A stretch of 64,000 bases of DNA from Hevea brasiliensis (GCF_030052815.1 NC_079510.1:30953823-31017822); one strand, 5' to 3'; positions 11,045 to 24,795 are shown, numbered from the stretch's first letter. Made by a program: numbers and translations. Notes: a model not told the origin generated them from the sequence alone.

Positions 11045-13163
11045 TGAAGTAGCGGAAGCATGGTAATTGGTGCATTGGAGCATTGAATTTCAATATTTTT
11101 CTTCTAGGGTTTCATGCATCATGCCACATCTCTTATGTGTCTAATTAATTTCAATGCTCAATTGCATATTAAAACACTTTTAATATGTATTAGAATCTTC
11201 ATTTGCCATTTAAGATTGTGAATTAACAAATTAATTCAATTAAACCCTAGTTTGAAAGAGGAATTTGGGCACTAACCTCTTTGATGCACTATGGATGCAA
11301 TTGGCACATTTAGGAAACTCCTAGGACCCCAAGTGTTCTCCCTCTAGCTTGTCCACACCAAGATCACCAATGGGCAGCCCCCAATTTTGCTTCTCAAGCC
11401 TTTGCCATCCAATTATAATTTGGGGTTTTGCTTTTAGAGAGGTTATATGTGTGTATTAGAAACTAGAAATATTTTCTAGCAATTTTAATTCAAAGGGAAT
11501 GGAGTGATTCTCTTTGAATTGATGAAAAAGCAAGAAGAGGAGATCGAGAGAGCCTTTGTGCTGTCATACATGAGAGGCAAGAGAGAGTTATTTGTTTCTT
11601 CTTTTCTTTTCCCTTTTATAATTAGGTCAAATAATCACTTAAACCCTTTGCCACATGTCACCACCACATTACATCTTATTTTTAATTGACTTAATCACAT
11701 TAAGCCAAGTATCAAAGCTAGACTTAATCTTGACTTTGATCACCTTGCATGATAGGAAGATAAATGGCAAACTTATATGGTGCCATATGCCACCATCTCA
11801 TGGTGCCACATGTCAACATGTGAAATGACCAAATTACCCTTATGTTTTAATTTTGAGTTCTCAACCCAAAATCATTATTTCTCCTCTTCTAATCAATTTA
11901 TATCAAATATAAATTAATTAATTAATTAATCTCCATTAATTAATTTCTCATAATTAAATTCATATTTAATCAAATTAAATACAAATTTAATTTATATTAT
12001 ACATCCAATAACCTAGATTTGGTTTCAAGTCATGCTAGGGACTTTGCAATCTTATTGCAAACCAAATATTTTTTAATTAATTAATTAAACTCTTTAATTA
12101 ATCAATTAAATCACATTTTATATGGTGATTGGCTTATGTAGATGTGTGACTTACTAGGCTCATTACTTATTGGCAATGACAAATAATATTAACTCTTAAT
12201 ATCATTAGAACTCTTTCTTACCATAAATGATTTTTTTAAATCATTTTAGACATCTCATAGACCATGGTTAACACCTAGCATAGCGTGCCATAGCCACCCA
12301 ATCAGTAACAAGGAATACTTTAAATGAACCTATAATCATATGTTACCATGCACTAGAATCTCTCCGTTATAAAATCCCAATTCGAGCTGGAGTCATGATT
12401 AATGTTAAACCCCATTTGCTATGAACATTATGTTCTCTTTTAATTCCAATTCTTGATTAATTAGATTTTCTTGTCAGAAACTCTTTTCTGACTAAATCTA
12501 TCTATCTTGGTCAGGAACTTGAAACATCAAAAACAATTAAATGAACATAGGATTTTATCCCTATTTACTTAGGGTAACGGATTCCATCTTGATTAACGTC
12601 TATCTCCATATAAAATTGGTAGGAGCCAACACATGCTCATATACCCATACACAGTACAAGTATGAAAGCAGTATCAAACTCAAACCACCTATATACAAGA
12701 TAACTGTGTTATCTCAGGTCTAAATATTATATGCACTAATATGATATATGACAATGCATTGACAAGAGTAAACTCCATGTGCTTGTCATATGCATCACTG
12801 GTTCGGCCTATTTATCATGTATAAGTGCCTATCATATTTGTTATGTGGCATGAGACTCACCACTCCATCTTATTTATATCTCATATAAATACCTAAGGAG
12901 CAAACATGATTACAATCTTTCTGGATAAGTCATGTCCTGTGTGAAGTATCCTCGATTGTGAACCTATTTATGATACTTTGTGCTAGAAATACTGTCACTC
13001 ATATTCTTAACAACTTAAGAATAGAATTTCTAACAAAATATCAATGTACCTATTCTATTACACATAAATATATTATGTAAACGGAAAAGTGAAATTGCCT
13101 TTTATTAATAAAATATGTACAAGATACATATAAAATGATATACTCTAGGGCATACTACTAACA
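11045..13163 (-). mobile_element. Full copia LTR shared by copies A and B (2119 bp)
   Basis: On the minus strand this LTR starts TGTTAGTAGT (13163) and ends CTACTTCA (11045). It is the 5' LTR of copy A, because the copy A primer site abuts its low end. It is also the 3' LTR of copy B, because a polypurine tract and RNase H abut its high end. It aligns along its length with the LTR at 22673-24795, with many substitutions, so both are old. Small ORFs inside are not conserved between the LTRs. Confidence 0.92.
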
Positions 13164-13179
13164 ATCTCTCACTAGCACT

Positions 13180-14920
13180 AGAGCCATTCATTACAATATC
13201 TGAGATCCATCTTCTCAAGATGTCGGTCTAACTGAGTTTGTGACATAGGCTTTGTGAATGGATCAACTGGATTTTCAGCTGATGCTATTTTCTGCATGGC
13301 TACATCACCTCACCCAACTATCTCTCTGATAATGTGGTAGCGCCTTTCCATATGTTTGGATTTCTGGTGAGACCGAGGTTCCTTGGCCTGTATGACTGCT
13401 CCATTGTTGTCACAGTAGAGAGGAACTATTGACTCAATGGAAGGAACTACTATAAGCTCTGTCACGAACTTCTTTATCCAAACAGCCTCTTTTGTAGCAT
13501 CTAATGCAGCAATATACTCGGCCTCTGTAGTGGAATCAGCAGTCGTACTCTGTTTGGAACTCTTCTAACTAACTGCACCTCCATTACAAATGAACACAAA
13601 CCCAGAGGTAGACTTTCTATCATCGATATCTGATTAAAAATTAGAATCGGTATAACCATCCAATTGCAAGTCACCACCTCCATAAATCAAGAATAAATCC
13701 TTAGTTCATCTCAAGTACTTAAAGATATTCTTGACAGCTATCCAGTATTCCAAACCTGGATTGGATATAAACCTGCTAGTCAAACTAATAGCATACGCGA
13801 TATCTGGCCTAGTACACATCATTGCATACATCAAACTTCCAATAGCTGAAGCATATGAAATCCTGGCCATTTTATCTCTTTCTTCTGATGTCTTTGGAGA
13901 CATCTCTTTAGAAAGGTGGATACCATGTCTTACTGGTAACAATCCTCTCTTAGAATCAAGCATGTTAAACCTCTTTAATACCTTTTCCAAATATGGACTT
14001 TGGGATAAACCAATTATTCTTTTCGCTCTATCTCTATAGATGCGAATTCCAAGAATATAGGTTGCCTCCCCTAAGTCTTTCATGGAGAATGTATTTGATA
14101 ACCATACCTTGATAGTTGTCAACATACCTATGTCATTACCTATCAACAAAATATCATCCACATATAAGACAAGGAAAGTGATAGCACTATAACTAACCTT
14201 CATATATACACATGGTTCATCCACATTTTTTATAAAACCAAATGACTTAAAGGCTTCATCAAAATGGATGTTCTAACTCCTCGAAGCTTATTTTAACCTA
14301 TAAATGGATCACTTTAGCTTGCATACCTTAGAACCATCTTGGGATTCAAAACCCCTATGTTATTCCATGAAAATGTTGTCATCAATGTATCAATTGAGAA
14401 AAAGCTGTTTTGACATCCATCTGCCAAATCTCATAATCATAGTATGTAGCTATTGCTAATAGAATCCTAATTGATTTAAGCATGGCAACAGGCGAGAAAG
14501 TCTCCTCATAGTCAATTCCTTGCCTTTGGCAAAACCCTTTCGCAACTAGCCTTGCTTTATAAGTCTCTATCTTTCCATCAAAACCAATTTTGTTCTTGAA
14601 AACCCATTTATTCCCTATAGGTACAATACCTTCAGGTGGGTCAACAAGGTCCCAAACTTGGTTCTTATGCATGGAATCAATTTCGGATTTCATAGCTTCA
14701 ATCCATTTTGAAGAGTCTATATCTGATATAGCTTCTTCATAGGTAAGTGGATCATCTCCATGATCTACTTCTTCATGAGTAAACAACTCTTGTTCATCTT
14801 CATGAAGAAAACTATATCTCACTGGTGGGTGAGATATCCTGGTTGATCTGCGAGGAATTACTGTAGATGTTTCATCAATGGGTGTAGGTTGACTAGATGG
14901 ATCTATATCCATTTGATCTA
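13180..14920 (-). pseudogene. Copia copy B: reverse transcriptase and RNase H, broken
   Basis: The same domain order as copy A, with different lesions. RT is in 14382-14920 (WIEAMKSEIDSMHKNQVWDL, WVFKNKIGFDG, YKARLVAKGFCQRQ, MDVKTAFSQ), then a frameshift near 14385. 13706-14224 holds YVDDILLIGNDIGMLTTIKV, so the catalytic YVDD is intact here, and SNTFSMKDLGEATYILG. RNase H (13200-13700) is fragmented by stops but recognisable by alignment with copy A. Confidence 0.9.
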
Positions 14921-16329
14921 TTGGTTGGTCAGAATTCTTCAATTCTAACTCTATTTGCCTTCCTTTACCATTTTCTTGAATAAATTGTTGTTCAAGAAAT
15001 ATGCCATCTCTGCTTACCACAACCTTTTGTGACGCAGGCAAATAAAAATAATATCCAAAACTTTCTTTTGGATATCCAACAAATCGACCTTTTTCTGATC
15101 TGGTTTCCAATTTATCAGTGTTCAGCTTTTTAATATAAGCTGGACAACCCAAAATCTTAACATGCTTAAGACTTGGTTTTCTTCCATGCCATATCTCATA
15201 AGGTGTGGAAGAAATTCTAATACAAATCCCCAAAAGGAGAATGGTATATCAGTATAGCTCATCATACAACATACCATATCTAATAGGGTATGATTTCTCC
15301 TTTCAAATACACCATTCAGTTGTGGCGTTCCTGGAGGAGTCAGTTGGGAGACAATGACATGCTCTTTCAAGTATTCATCAAATCCAGTACTTAAGTATTC
15401 ACCTCCACGATCTGATCGAAGAGTTTTAATACTTTTTTTTGTTTGATTTTCTACTTCACATTTAAATTCTTTCAACTTTTCAAAGGATTCATGTTCGTAT
15501 TTCATCAAATACAAATACCCAAACCTTGATTTATCATCAGTAAAGGTAATAAAGTAATGAAAACCGCCTCTAGCCATTTCCTTAAATGGACCACATACAT
15601 CACTATGTATCAATTTCAAAATATTTTCAGCTCTTAACCCTAGTCCAACAAAAGGTGATCTAGTCATTTTGCCTTGAAAGCAGGATTCACAAGTTGGAAT
15701 AGGTTCAGAACCTAATGAAGATTAAATCCCCATTTTCTCCAGCTTTACAATCCTGTCTTCTGCAACATGACCTAATCTTAAGTGCCAAATATTTTTTGAA
15801 CTTGAGTTGATTTTCATCATGGCATTACATTCATTTAGATTGCTTACATTAGACTTGTATTTAACATTATTATCTAAATAATAAAGTCCATCATGCATAT
15901 AACCCAAACTAACATATTTATTTCGAAAATAAATATTACAAACATCATTTATGAACTGAAATTGGTAACCATTTCTAGTCAAACTAGATATAGAAATAAT
16001 GTTCTTAAAAGCATCAGGTACATGCAAAACATTATTTAAATATAAAACATGTCCACACATGTATAAAGATTTAGATCCTATGGCTAAAACTTTAATAGTT
16101 GAGCCATTGCCAACCCAGAGTCTAATATCTCGTGACTGCAAGCTGCTACTACTTACTAGTTCCTGCATATCATAAGTAATGTGAGAACTAGCACCAGTTT
16201 CTAAAACCCAAGCTGTAGATGAACTATGAGTATCATCAAAATCTAAATAACAAGACACAGACATACTTTCTGAAGGTCTATCTTTCTTGTTCTTCAGAGA
16301 AACAAGATACTCTGGGCAGTTCCTTTTCC
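14921..16329 (-). pseudogene. Copia copy B: integrase, GAG-pre-integrase and protease, broken
   Basis: Protease and pre-integrase occupy 15722-16264. The catalytic loop reads WVLETGASSHITYDM, so Asp of the DTGA motif is replaced by Glu. IWHLRLGHVAEDRIVKLEKM follows, then a stop near 15722. Integrase (15122-15667) has LIHSDVCGPF, FTDDKSRFGYLYLM, KTLRSDRGGEYLST and NGVFERRNHTL, with the D-D-E triad intact. A deletion relative to copy A, after SFWGF (near 15215-15235), removes part of the following region and shifts frame. The domain is cut at 16329 by the inserted solo LTR. Confidence 0.88.
16325..16329. repeat. Left target-site duplication of the solo LTR
   Basis: TTTCC here is repeated exactly at 20334-20338 on the other side of the solo LTR. 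Copy A, without the insertion, has a single TTTTCC at the matching place (about 8706-8711). Confidence 0.92.
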
Positions 16330-19300
16330 TGTAACACCCCTCACCCGACTACAGTGTAGCCGAGCAAAGTGTGCTACATTCGGTGCCGAAGCACCTTATC
16401 TTATCTTACTTTATTCCTTTAATAATTTGATCTCGTTATATTTTAATATCAATTATTTTCAAACAGAGAAACCAGCAGAGTTTTCCCTATTTTATTATCA
16501 GTTGGCGTACTTCACTATTCACCTGCTTGAAATTTTCAATAATATTTTGCAATAAAAATCTCATCAATTATTCATAACCATCTCATAATTCACATCTCAT
16601 TCATATATCTCAATTTCATATTCATTTTCATGCATTTCCATTCATGCACAATTTATATATATAAATTTTCAAGTTTCATTAATTTACATGATTTATAGAC
16701 TGATTACATAAATTCATAATTTACATGATCTACAAATTAATTACAGTTCCATAATCTATATTTCAACATACAATTCATAGTTTACATTACAAATAATAAC
16801 TAATTATAATGTACAAAATATATAATATGATCTATATGGGCCCTATCTACATGCATTGCTGAGGAGGTGACAACCTTGAACACTCTGCAGATCAAAACTC
16901 CAAAATCTCTGTTTGGTATTCGCTGGGCTTTAACTTCAGTACCTGCACGAGGAAACAAATCCATCGCGCTAAGCATTGCTGCTTAGTGGTGCAATAATAT
17001 AACAAGGAAATAATATAACAAGTAAAAATAATTGAAGCATATTTTCTATACTCAAGAATTTTACTGGGTTCATATGAAATTTTTCATACAATATATCTTT
17101 CGTCATTTATGTTGCTCTCTAGAATCACTTCTTTCATAAGTTTACAATAATCATTTATATCATGAACAAATAAATCTAAAATTTATATTTATACTTATAT
17201 TCTTGTGAAAGCCACATTTGTAATGTTATATTAAGTTATAATTCTTATACTAGTCTTTTTATCACTTCCTTGATACTTTCTAAGTTGTTTACAATCATTT
17301 TGTAATATTTAAAATTTTTAGAACTAGTTTAATTTACTTCAGATCATTCTAAGGAACAAATTTTTGGAACTAATTTAATTTATTTCAGAACTTCTTCTCA
17401 TTTATTTACTTTCTAGCATTTTTAATTGCTCATATTCATAACTTATTTTAATAAATTAGACTGCCCAAGTAACCTACGATAGGCTGACTAAACTGGATAA
17501 ATGGTCGTTGGCACTGGACACTGCGGTGCCTCGGGCCGTCATACTATGGGACACAGAACGTCAACCACGTATGCAGTCAGTATGGCTAAAAAGCCATGAT
17601 AACATATAATCGGGCATTAAAGCCATGAGTGCGGGCATAAAGCCATCAGTACGAGCATAAAGTCATGAATACGGGCATAAAGCCATGAATATAGGCATAA
17701 AGCCTTTCGCAATACTGCTATAACAATACCCTATTGGCATACCAAACTATTCAATCTGACAGGCGTATCTAGGCAATACATGGGCACAATAGTACCATTA
17801 AGAGTTTATATGTTTTATCATTTCATTATATTTTTCATTTATATTTTTATAGCATTCTAATTTTATTACAGTGGAAGCATAATTTCCAATTTCACATTTC
17901 TAGGTAATTTATGCATTCATCGAAATATTCATACTAATTACAATTCACATTCATTTGATCTCATGTACCATTCACATTCAAAACATATTTCCTTTCTTCC
18001 TTGATGGGAACCTAAATCCCAAATGACACTTTTATCTCATTTATACATTCAATAATCTATTCATGTAAAATACATCTCATACTTCAAGTTGTATTGCTAA
18101 TATATTATGAATTCTATTGGTGTTGGGAGTATAAGTCTCAATTACCTATTCTCAAGATTTTTTTTGGTATTCATTAAGTCATTCAAATTCACCAATTACT
18201 ATTTCTATTCCAAGTAATCTATGAACATTTCATGGATTCCAAATTTCATACCTTAATTTCCTCTACCAATTTAGTTCTTACACTTTGTGTTTTTGTATTA
18301 CTATTCAAATTACTATTCACTTAAATTATTGACTTTTTAATACATAATAAATTTATTGAACCTAAGTTCACCAAGATACCACATTTTGCATTTTAAAGTT
18401 TTTGGTATTGGTTGCCAATACCATTTCAAAGCTTAGTGTTGGTTACTTTACAATTTTCAGATTTCAAGCGCTAAGTTTACTATTCTACTGGTCATTTGTA
18501 CAGTAAGAATTTGACAAAATTGTCTTCATGAAAGTTATTTCTTATTGTGTCTAGTTACTTTTTTTTTAATCACTCCATTTAGGGTTTTGTAGCTCAAGTT
18601 ATGATCATTTTACCATAACTGGCCGGATTGACCTATACCCAGATTTTCTGGGCAATTTGGTTATGCCAGATTTGGTGACCTAAGTTTGGTTGGTAATTTG
18701 ACTAGGTTATGTTCAGAATTTGGATTTGTATTCTTTATGAAAGTTGTAGGTCTATGTCTCAGACTGCTAGTAAAATTTTAGGTCAATTGGACCTTTCTAC
18801 ACTGAGTTATGACAAAATGAATAAATACTGTTCAAATGAATAAATACTGTTCATTTAGTCATTTTGCCCAGGCAGAATATAAGTCACCCAGATTAGGATA
18901 ATTTTTAGGTCAACTTGGTGTTGTTTTATGGGCTGGCTTTTTTCACCAAAGTTGTGCCATTATATGTCTAGTTTCATGTCCAACTGGCCTTGCACCAATT
19001 GAACCTATACAACTCTATTTATGGCTGCCCAAACCTGCTGGACTCACAATCAGTCCTGCAGGTCACCAAAGGCATCATGCCTAAACTCAACTCCATTATC
19101 CTTACTCACTTCAATTCCTCCTCACACACATTCAAATGGTCACTAATTGACCATTACAAGGTTAATATACCATTTCATAAGCAAAACTCCAATTATTTCA
19201 CAAACCCTAATTCCCAAGTGTCCATTTCATGCTTTTCATGTCATCTAACACATCCAACACACATAGTTCAACATCTAACTCAAGTTACCTCATCACAAAC

Positions 19301-20333
19301 CACTTCTAAACAATTCAAGTCGTGCAAATCAACAAATCTCATTCTTCTCCCATGGCTGTCGATTTTCATACATATTTCAATATAATTGTTTTGTTCAATT
19401 TTTCAACAAACTCTCATTTAATTTGTCTAAATAACAAGGATTAAAAAGAGAGCAAAGTAAGTATAGGCACTAACCTTTTTTAGCAGAATTTTCCCAAGCA
19501 ATTCCTTCACTTTCTAACTCTTTCTTGGCTACCAAATACTTTCCCAAGAGGTAAAATCAAGTTTTTCTAAAGGAGGGTAGGGGTTTTATGGTGAAAATGT
19601 GAGGTTTGGCAAGAGAGAGAGAGAAAAGCTCTTCAATGGTGAAGAGAAAAGTGGCTGCCGAGAACAAGAAGAAGAAGAACAGAATTTGTGTTTAATTTTT
19701 ATCGTATTTTATGTATATTTATCGCCTTTTAAAGTGCTTGTTGAAATTTGATTGGTGGAGGGCATTTTAATGACATCATGGTGATGTCATAAGTCCCATT
19801 TAATTCATTTTCTTTTTCTTTTCTTTTCTACTCATTTTCAATTTAATTTTTAGCAATATTTATTCACATTTTATGTCATAATAATTATTTACTTAACTGG
19901 ATAAGTCGGTCAAAAATCATCTCTGAAGACGAAATGACCAAAATGCTCTCTGTTTGGCTTAACAGACTAAAATTGTCTGTACCGATTGAAAAATTTTTCT
20001 AAACCTTTTCTTGACATTCTAATGCCATAGAAATCTCAATGACTCTTCTCTGGAATCCCAATAATTATTTCATGAATTTTCTCCCAAGTCTGGGGTCAGT
20101 AACTATCTTTATCAATACTTCCCCATACGATCACCCATCACAAGGGCACAGGCTCATTTAACTTGGTTGTATTTTATTTCTAAAATTTTTTCTTAATTTT
20201 TCTTACAATTATTTAATTTATTTATGACTCCTTACTCTAGTATAAATATTTTTCCAGACGTTCTAGCTGTCCAGGCCGACACCGGTCACCAGAACAGTAA
20301 AATGTGCGGAATTGTTACAGTGAGGGTGTTACA
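16330..20333 (-). mobile_element. Solo LTR of a Ty3/gypsy-type element (4004 bp), inserted in copia copy B
   Basis: The plus strand starts TGTAACACCCC and ends GGTGTTACA, an inverted terminal TGTAACACC/GGTGTTACA. It is flanked by the 5-bp duplication TTTCC. It contains no gag or pol; the only ORFs (for example 18990-19385) have no recognisable domain. Its reverse complement is related at both ends to the gypsy 3' LTR at 1216-4645, so it is a long LTR of the same superfamily in minus orientation. Intact duplication with no internal region means it arose by LTR-LTR recombination after insertion. It carries a short minisatellite at 17611-17705. Confidence 0.93.
17611..17705. repeat. 20-bp tandem repeat inside the solo LTR (about 4.7 units)
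   Basis: Units of about 20 bp with consensus CGGGCATAAAGCCATGAATA follow one another with 1-3 changes each. No matching tandem array was seen in the related LTR at 1216-4645. Confidence 0.8.
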
Positions 20334-20338
20334 TTTCC
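20334..20338. repeat. Right target-site duplication of the solo LTR
   Basis: TTTCC, identical to 16325-16329. Copia gag sequence resumes immediately (AATGCCCATTC on the plus strand). Confidence 0.92.
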
Positions 20339-21140
20339 AATGCCCATTCTTTTGGTAGTGGAAACACTTTCCCTTGCCTTTGTCAACTTCGGTCTTACCC
20401 TTCTGTTTAGCTATCTTCTTGGAAGGTCCAGGAATTTGAGGTTTCTTATTCCTATTGCCTTTCTTCTTTTTGGACTTTCTAACATAAAAAGAAGATGCAA
20501 TCAAAGACACCTCTTTTTCTTTATTGCCCGACATATTCTTTTAGGCAATAACCAACATGTTAAGCAACCCAGCCAAAGTACAATCTTGCTTTGTCATATG
20601 GAAATTTGTCACAAAATTCCCAAATGACTCAGGCAGGAACTGAAGGATCAAATCCTTCTGCAGTTGGAAATCTATGTGAAAGTCAAGATGTTCCAGCTGC
20701 TTGATAAGCCGAATCATCTTATGGACTTGATCTCCTACATTCTGTCCCTCAAACATCCTCATGCAGAATAGCTATCTAGATATCTCATATCTAGCATTCC
20801 TACTATTCTCACTATACAACTCTTGCAGGTAAAAGAGGATCTCACTCGCATTTTGCATATTTTCATGCTGCTTCTGTAACTCATTACTTATAGAAGCAAG
20901 CATATAACATTTGGCTCTCATATCATGCTCCTTCCACTTGTCTGAAGTGTCATGTTCCTATTGAGTGGCCTCTGGAGGTAAGGGACCAGAAACCTTTAAG
21001 TCTAGAACATATCCAATATGTTCTAGGTTTAGGACAAGTTTTAAATTTCTTAGCCAATCAGAAAGATTAAGCCTTGTCAACTTATTATGATCAAGTATGC
21101 TCGCAAGGATATTGGATCGTGGTGGTTGTTGCGTGCTCAT
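20339..21140 (-). pseudogene. Copia copy B: gag, broken
   Basis: Gag begins at minus-strand ATG 21138-21140 (MSTQQPPRSNILASILDHNK, then LSDWLRNLKLVLNLEHIGYV) and stops after EATQ near 20958. It resumes in other frames at 20541-20762 (LIKQLEHLDFHIDFQLQKD, LPESFGNFVTNFHM) and 20340-20534 (KSKKKKGNRNKKPQIPGPSK, then GKCFHYQKNGHWK). In the zinc knuckle the second Cys is Tyr, whereas copy A lost the first Cys. The solo LTR is inserted right after this knuckle. Confidence 0.87.
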
Positions 21141-22657
21141 TATTATCAGAAAATTAACTGTAAAAAATAACTAGATTAATTAGTAAATGTATTACGTAAT
21201 TAACCAAAATGATTATGGTCTTTTAATCAAATTGGTCCTCCCACTAACTTGGCGAATCCTACACTTTCAAAGTAGGAAACAAAAATCCTAGTTGGATGGA
21301 TTTCTAGTGGCTGATTGAATTTTTATAATCTTATTAATCATCCTCAGGCACATCCATTATTGGAATTACAATAAACTATAAGTGAGCAACTCCTTGCCCA
21401 TCACATCTCATGTGAGGTTCAATCATTTATCTAGACCCTAATGCTCAAAATCTCAGGCACATCCATTATTGATTTATCTTGCATTAGTTAAGTTGATCCC
21501 ATTGAGCCAGTAAACATGCAAATAATTTTAATGTCCTCGGGCACATCCATTATTGGCTATCAACTATTTATGTATTTACAACATCTCATGCTTAGTAATT
21601 ATTCTTAAGAAAATCTCTTAAATTAAATGCATCACATGTAAGTATTTAAAATTTCTTAAAATAATTGCCTCAATGGAGGATCCATGATATAATTACTTTA
21701 ATTATATCATTTCTAACTTAATCATTTGTTTGGAAGATTTAGTGGTCGGCTTAATTACTATTATGGTCTCACTTTGCACATTATCCATTTAGCATGCATA
21801 TATCATACACTTGCATACATTCCCATACATCTCATGCATACATGGATAAACAAATAATATGGTATGATCATGGACTTTCTAAGGGATTCAATTCTAAGCC
21901 ACCAAGAATTGAATCAGGGCATTCCTATGTGTATTTCATTCATTCATTTTACAAGAGTTGCTGAAGGAGTACATAATCAACACTTGATCTTGATTTCCTC
22001 TCACTGGTCCCACCAATGCTCTTGACCTCCTTAATCTTCTTGCAATCCAATTACATTATAATCCTTGGCATACCAAGGTGAATTTACAAGAATATGGACT
22101 TTAAAGTCCTCAAATAAATGAAATTACAACCCAAATTATTACAATATTTATAATACATGCCACTAAAATAAAATTAATTATTTTACATCCCAAAGAAAAA
22201 TAAAAAAAGTAAATCCAATCACATTGGTCTTTGATTATCCATGATCAACCATCATGCATATTAAAATTTTATAATTAAATAAAATATACATACTAAAAAA
22301 TTAAATTGAATATCACATATTCAACTAAAAAATTCATATTTGAATCTCATTCAAATCAATTTAAATTTAGAAACCCTTTCCAAATTTAATACCTCGAAAA
22401 CATTTTTCAATAATTAATTGTGTGATTAAAATTCCTAATTAAACAATTTAATTACGTATAGGCTTAATTATGGGCCTAAAAACCAAGCCCATACACCAAA
22501 TACACCCTTAGGGTGTGAATCATATTCAAGCCGCCACCCATGAGCATCATCTCATTGATGCTGCCAACTTTGGAATACCCAACCAGCTTTGAATCAATCA
22601 ACATTTGATCCAATCACACAATTAAACCTCATATTCAATCCTAATGGCAAATATAGT
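21141..22657 (-). other. Copia copy B 5' leader (non-coding)
   Basis: It is collinear with the copy A leader and has no ORF of note. The 20-nt motif of copy A is again present three times, at 21342-21363, 21451-21471 and 21534-21556 (the last with one change, CTCGGGCAC). Spacings are about the same as in copy A. Confidence 0.8.
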
Positions 22658-22670
22658 GGCTTTGATACCA
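22658..22670 (-). other. Primer binding site of copia copy B
   Basis: Minus strand TGGTATCAAAGCC, one base from the standard methionine-tRNA primer site, 2 nt from the LTR end. Confidence 0.85.
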
Positions 22671-22672
22671 AA

Positions 22673-24795
22673 TGAAGGAGCAGAAGCATAGTAATTGGTG
22701 CATTGGAGTATTGAATTTCAAAATTTTTCTTCTAGGATTTTATGCATCATGTCACATCTCTTATGTGTCTAATTAATTTCAATGCTCAATTGCATATTAA
22801 AACACTTTTAATATGTATTAGGATCTTCATTTTCCATTTAAGATTGTGAATTAACAAATTAATTCAATTAAACCCTAGTTTGAAAGAGGAATTTGGGCAC
22901 TAACCTCTTTGATGCACTGCGGATACAATTGACACCTTTAGGAAGCTCCTAGGACCCCAAGTGTTGTCCCCATAGCTTGTCTACACCAAGATCACCAATG
23001 GGCAGCCCCCAATTTTACTTCCCAAGCCTTTGCCAACCAATTATAATTTGAGGTTTTGCTTTTAGAGATATTATATGTGTGTATTGGACACTAGAAATAA
23101 TTTCTAGCAATTTTAATTCAAAGGGAATGGAGTGATTCTCTTTAAATTGATGAGAAAGCAAGAAGAGGAGTTGGAGAGAGCCTTTGTTTCGTCACACATG
23201 AGAGACAAGAGAGAGTTATTTGTTTTTTCTTTTCTTTTCTTTTCCCTTCTATAATTAGGTCAAATAATCACTTAAACCCTTTGCCACATGTCACCACCAC
23301 ATTGCATTTTATTTTTAATTGACTTAATCACATTAAGCCAAGTGTCAAAGCTAGACTTAATCTTGACTTTGATCACCTTGCATGATAGGAAGACAAATGG
23401 CAAACTTATATGGTGCCATGTGCCACCATCTCATGGTGCCACATGTCACCATGTGAAATGACTAAATTACCCTTATGTTTTAATTTTGAGTTCTTAACCC
23501 AAAATCATTATTTCTCCTCTTCTAATCAATTTATATCAAATATAAATTAATTAATTAATTAATCTCCATTAATTAATTTTTCATAATTAAATTCATATTT
23601 AAACACTTTAAATATAAATTTAACTTGTACTATACATCAAACAACCTAGATTTGATTTCAAGCCATGCTAGGGACTTTGCAATCTTATTGCAAATCAAGC
23701 CTATTTAATTAATCAATTAAACTCTTTAATTAATCAACTAAATTACATTTAACTTGGTGATTAACTTGTGTATGTGTGTGACTCACTAGGCTCATCACTA
23801 ATTGGCAATGAGATATGATATTAACTCTTAATATCATCAAAACTCTTTCTTACCATAAATGATTTCTCTAAATCATTTTAGGCATCTCATAGACCATGGT
23901 TGACACCTAGCATAGCGTACCATGACCACCCAATCAGTAGCAAGGAATACCTTAAATGAACCTATAATCATATGTTACCGTGCACTAGAATCTCTCTATT
24001 ACAAAATCCCAATTCGAGCTGGAGTCATGGTTAATGTCAAACCCCATTTGCTATGAACATTATGTTCTCTTTTAATTATAGTTCTTGATCAATTACATTT
24101 TTTTGTCAGAAACTCTTTTCTGACTAAATCTATCTATCCTGGCCAGGAACTTGAAACATCAAGAACAATTAAATGAACATAAGATTTTATCCCTATTTAC
24201 TTAGGATAACGGATTCCATCTTGATCAACACCTACCTCGATATATAACTAGTAGGAGCCAACACATGCCCATATACCCATACACAGTACAAGTATAAAAG
24301 CAGTATCAAACTCAAACCACCTATATACAAGATAGCTGTGTTATCTCAGGTCTAAAGATTATATGCACTGATATGATATATGACAATGTATTGACAAGAG
24401 TAAACTCCATGTGCTTGTCATATGGGTCACTGGTTCTACCTACTTATCATGTATAAGTGCCTATCATGTTTGTTATGTAGCATGAGACTCACCACTCCAT
24501 CTTATTTATATCTCATATAAATACCTAAGGAATAAACATGATTACAATCTTTCTAGATAAGTCAGGTCATGTGTGAAGTATTCTCGATTGTGAACCTATT
24601 TATGATACTTTGTGCTAGAAATATTGTCACTCATATTCTTAACAACTTAAGAATAGAATTTCTAACAAAATATCAATGGACCTTTTTTATTACACATAAA
24701 TATATTATGTAAACGGAAAAGTGAAATTGCCTTTTATTAATAAAATATATACAAGATACATATAAAATGATATGCTCTAGGGCATACTACTAACA
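22673..24795 (-). mobile_element. 5' LTR of copia copy B (2123 bp)
   Basis: Bounded on the minus strand by TGTTAGTAGT (24795) and CTCCTTCA (22673). It aligns over its full length with the LTR at 11045-13163. The sequence after 24795 (TATAG) is host DNA and would be one target duplication of the array; the matching copy lies left of the window. Confidence 0.92.

Noticed and set aside
17611..17705. Regular 20-bp repeats considered as CRISPR-like
   Set aside because: Units are contiguous without spacers, and this is a plant LTR.
18990..19385. 131-residue ORF in the solo LTR
   Set aside because: Lies in a non-coding LTR, has no domain and low-complexity Ser/His/Thr content; no sign of selection visible.
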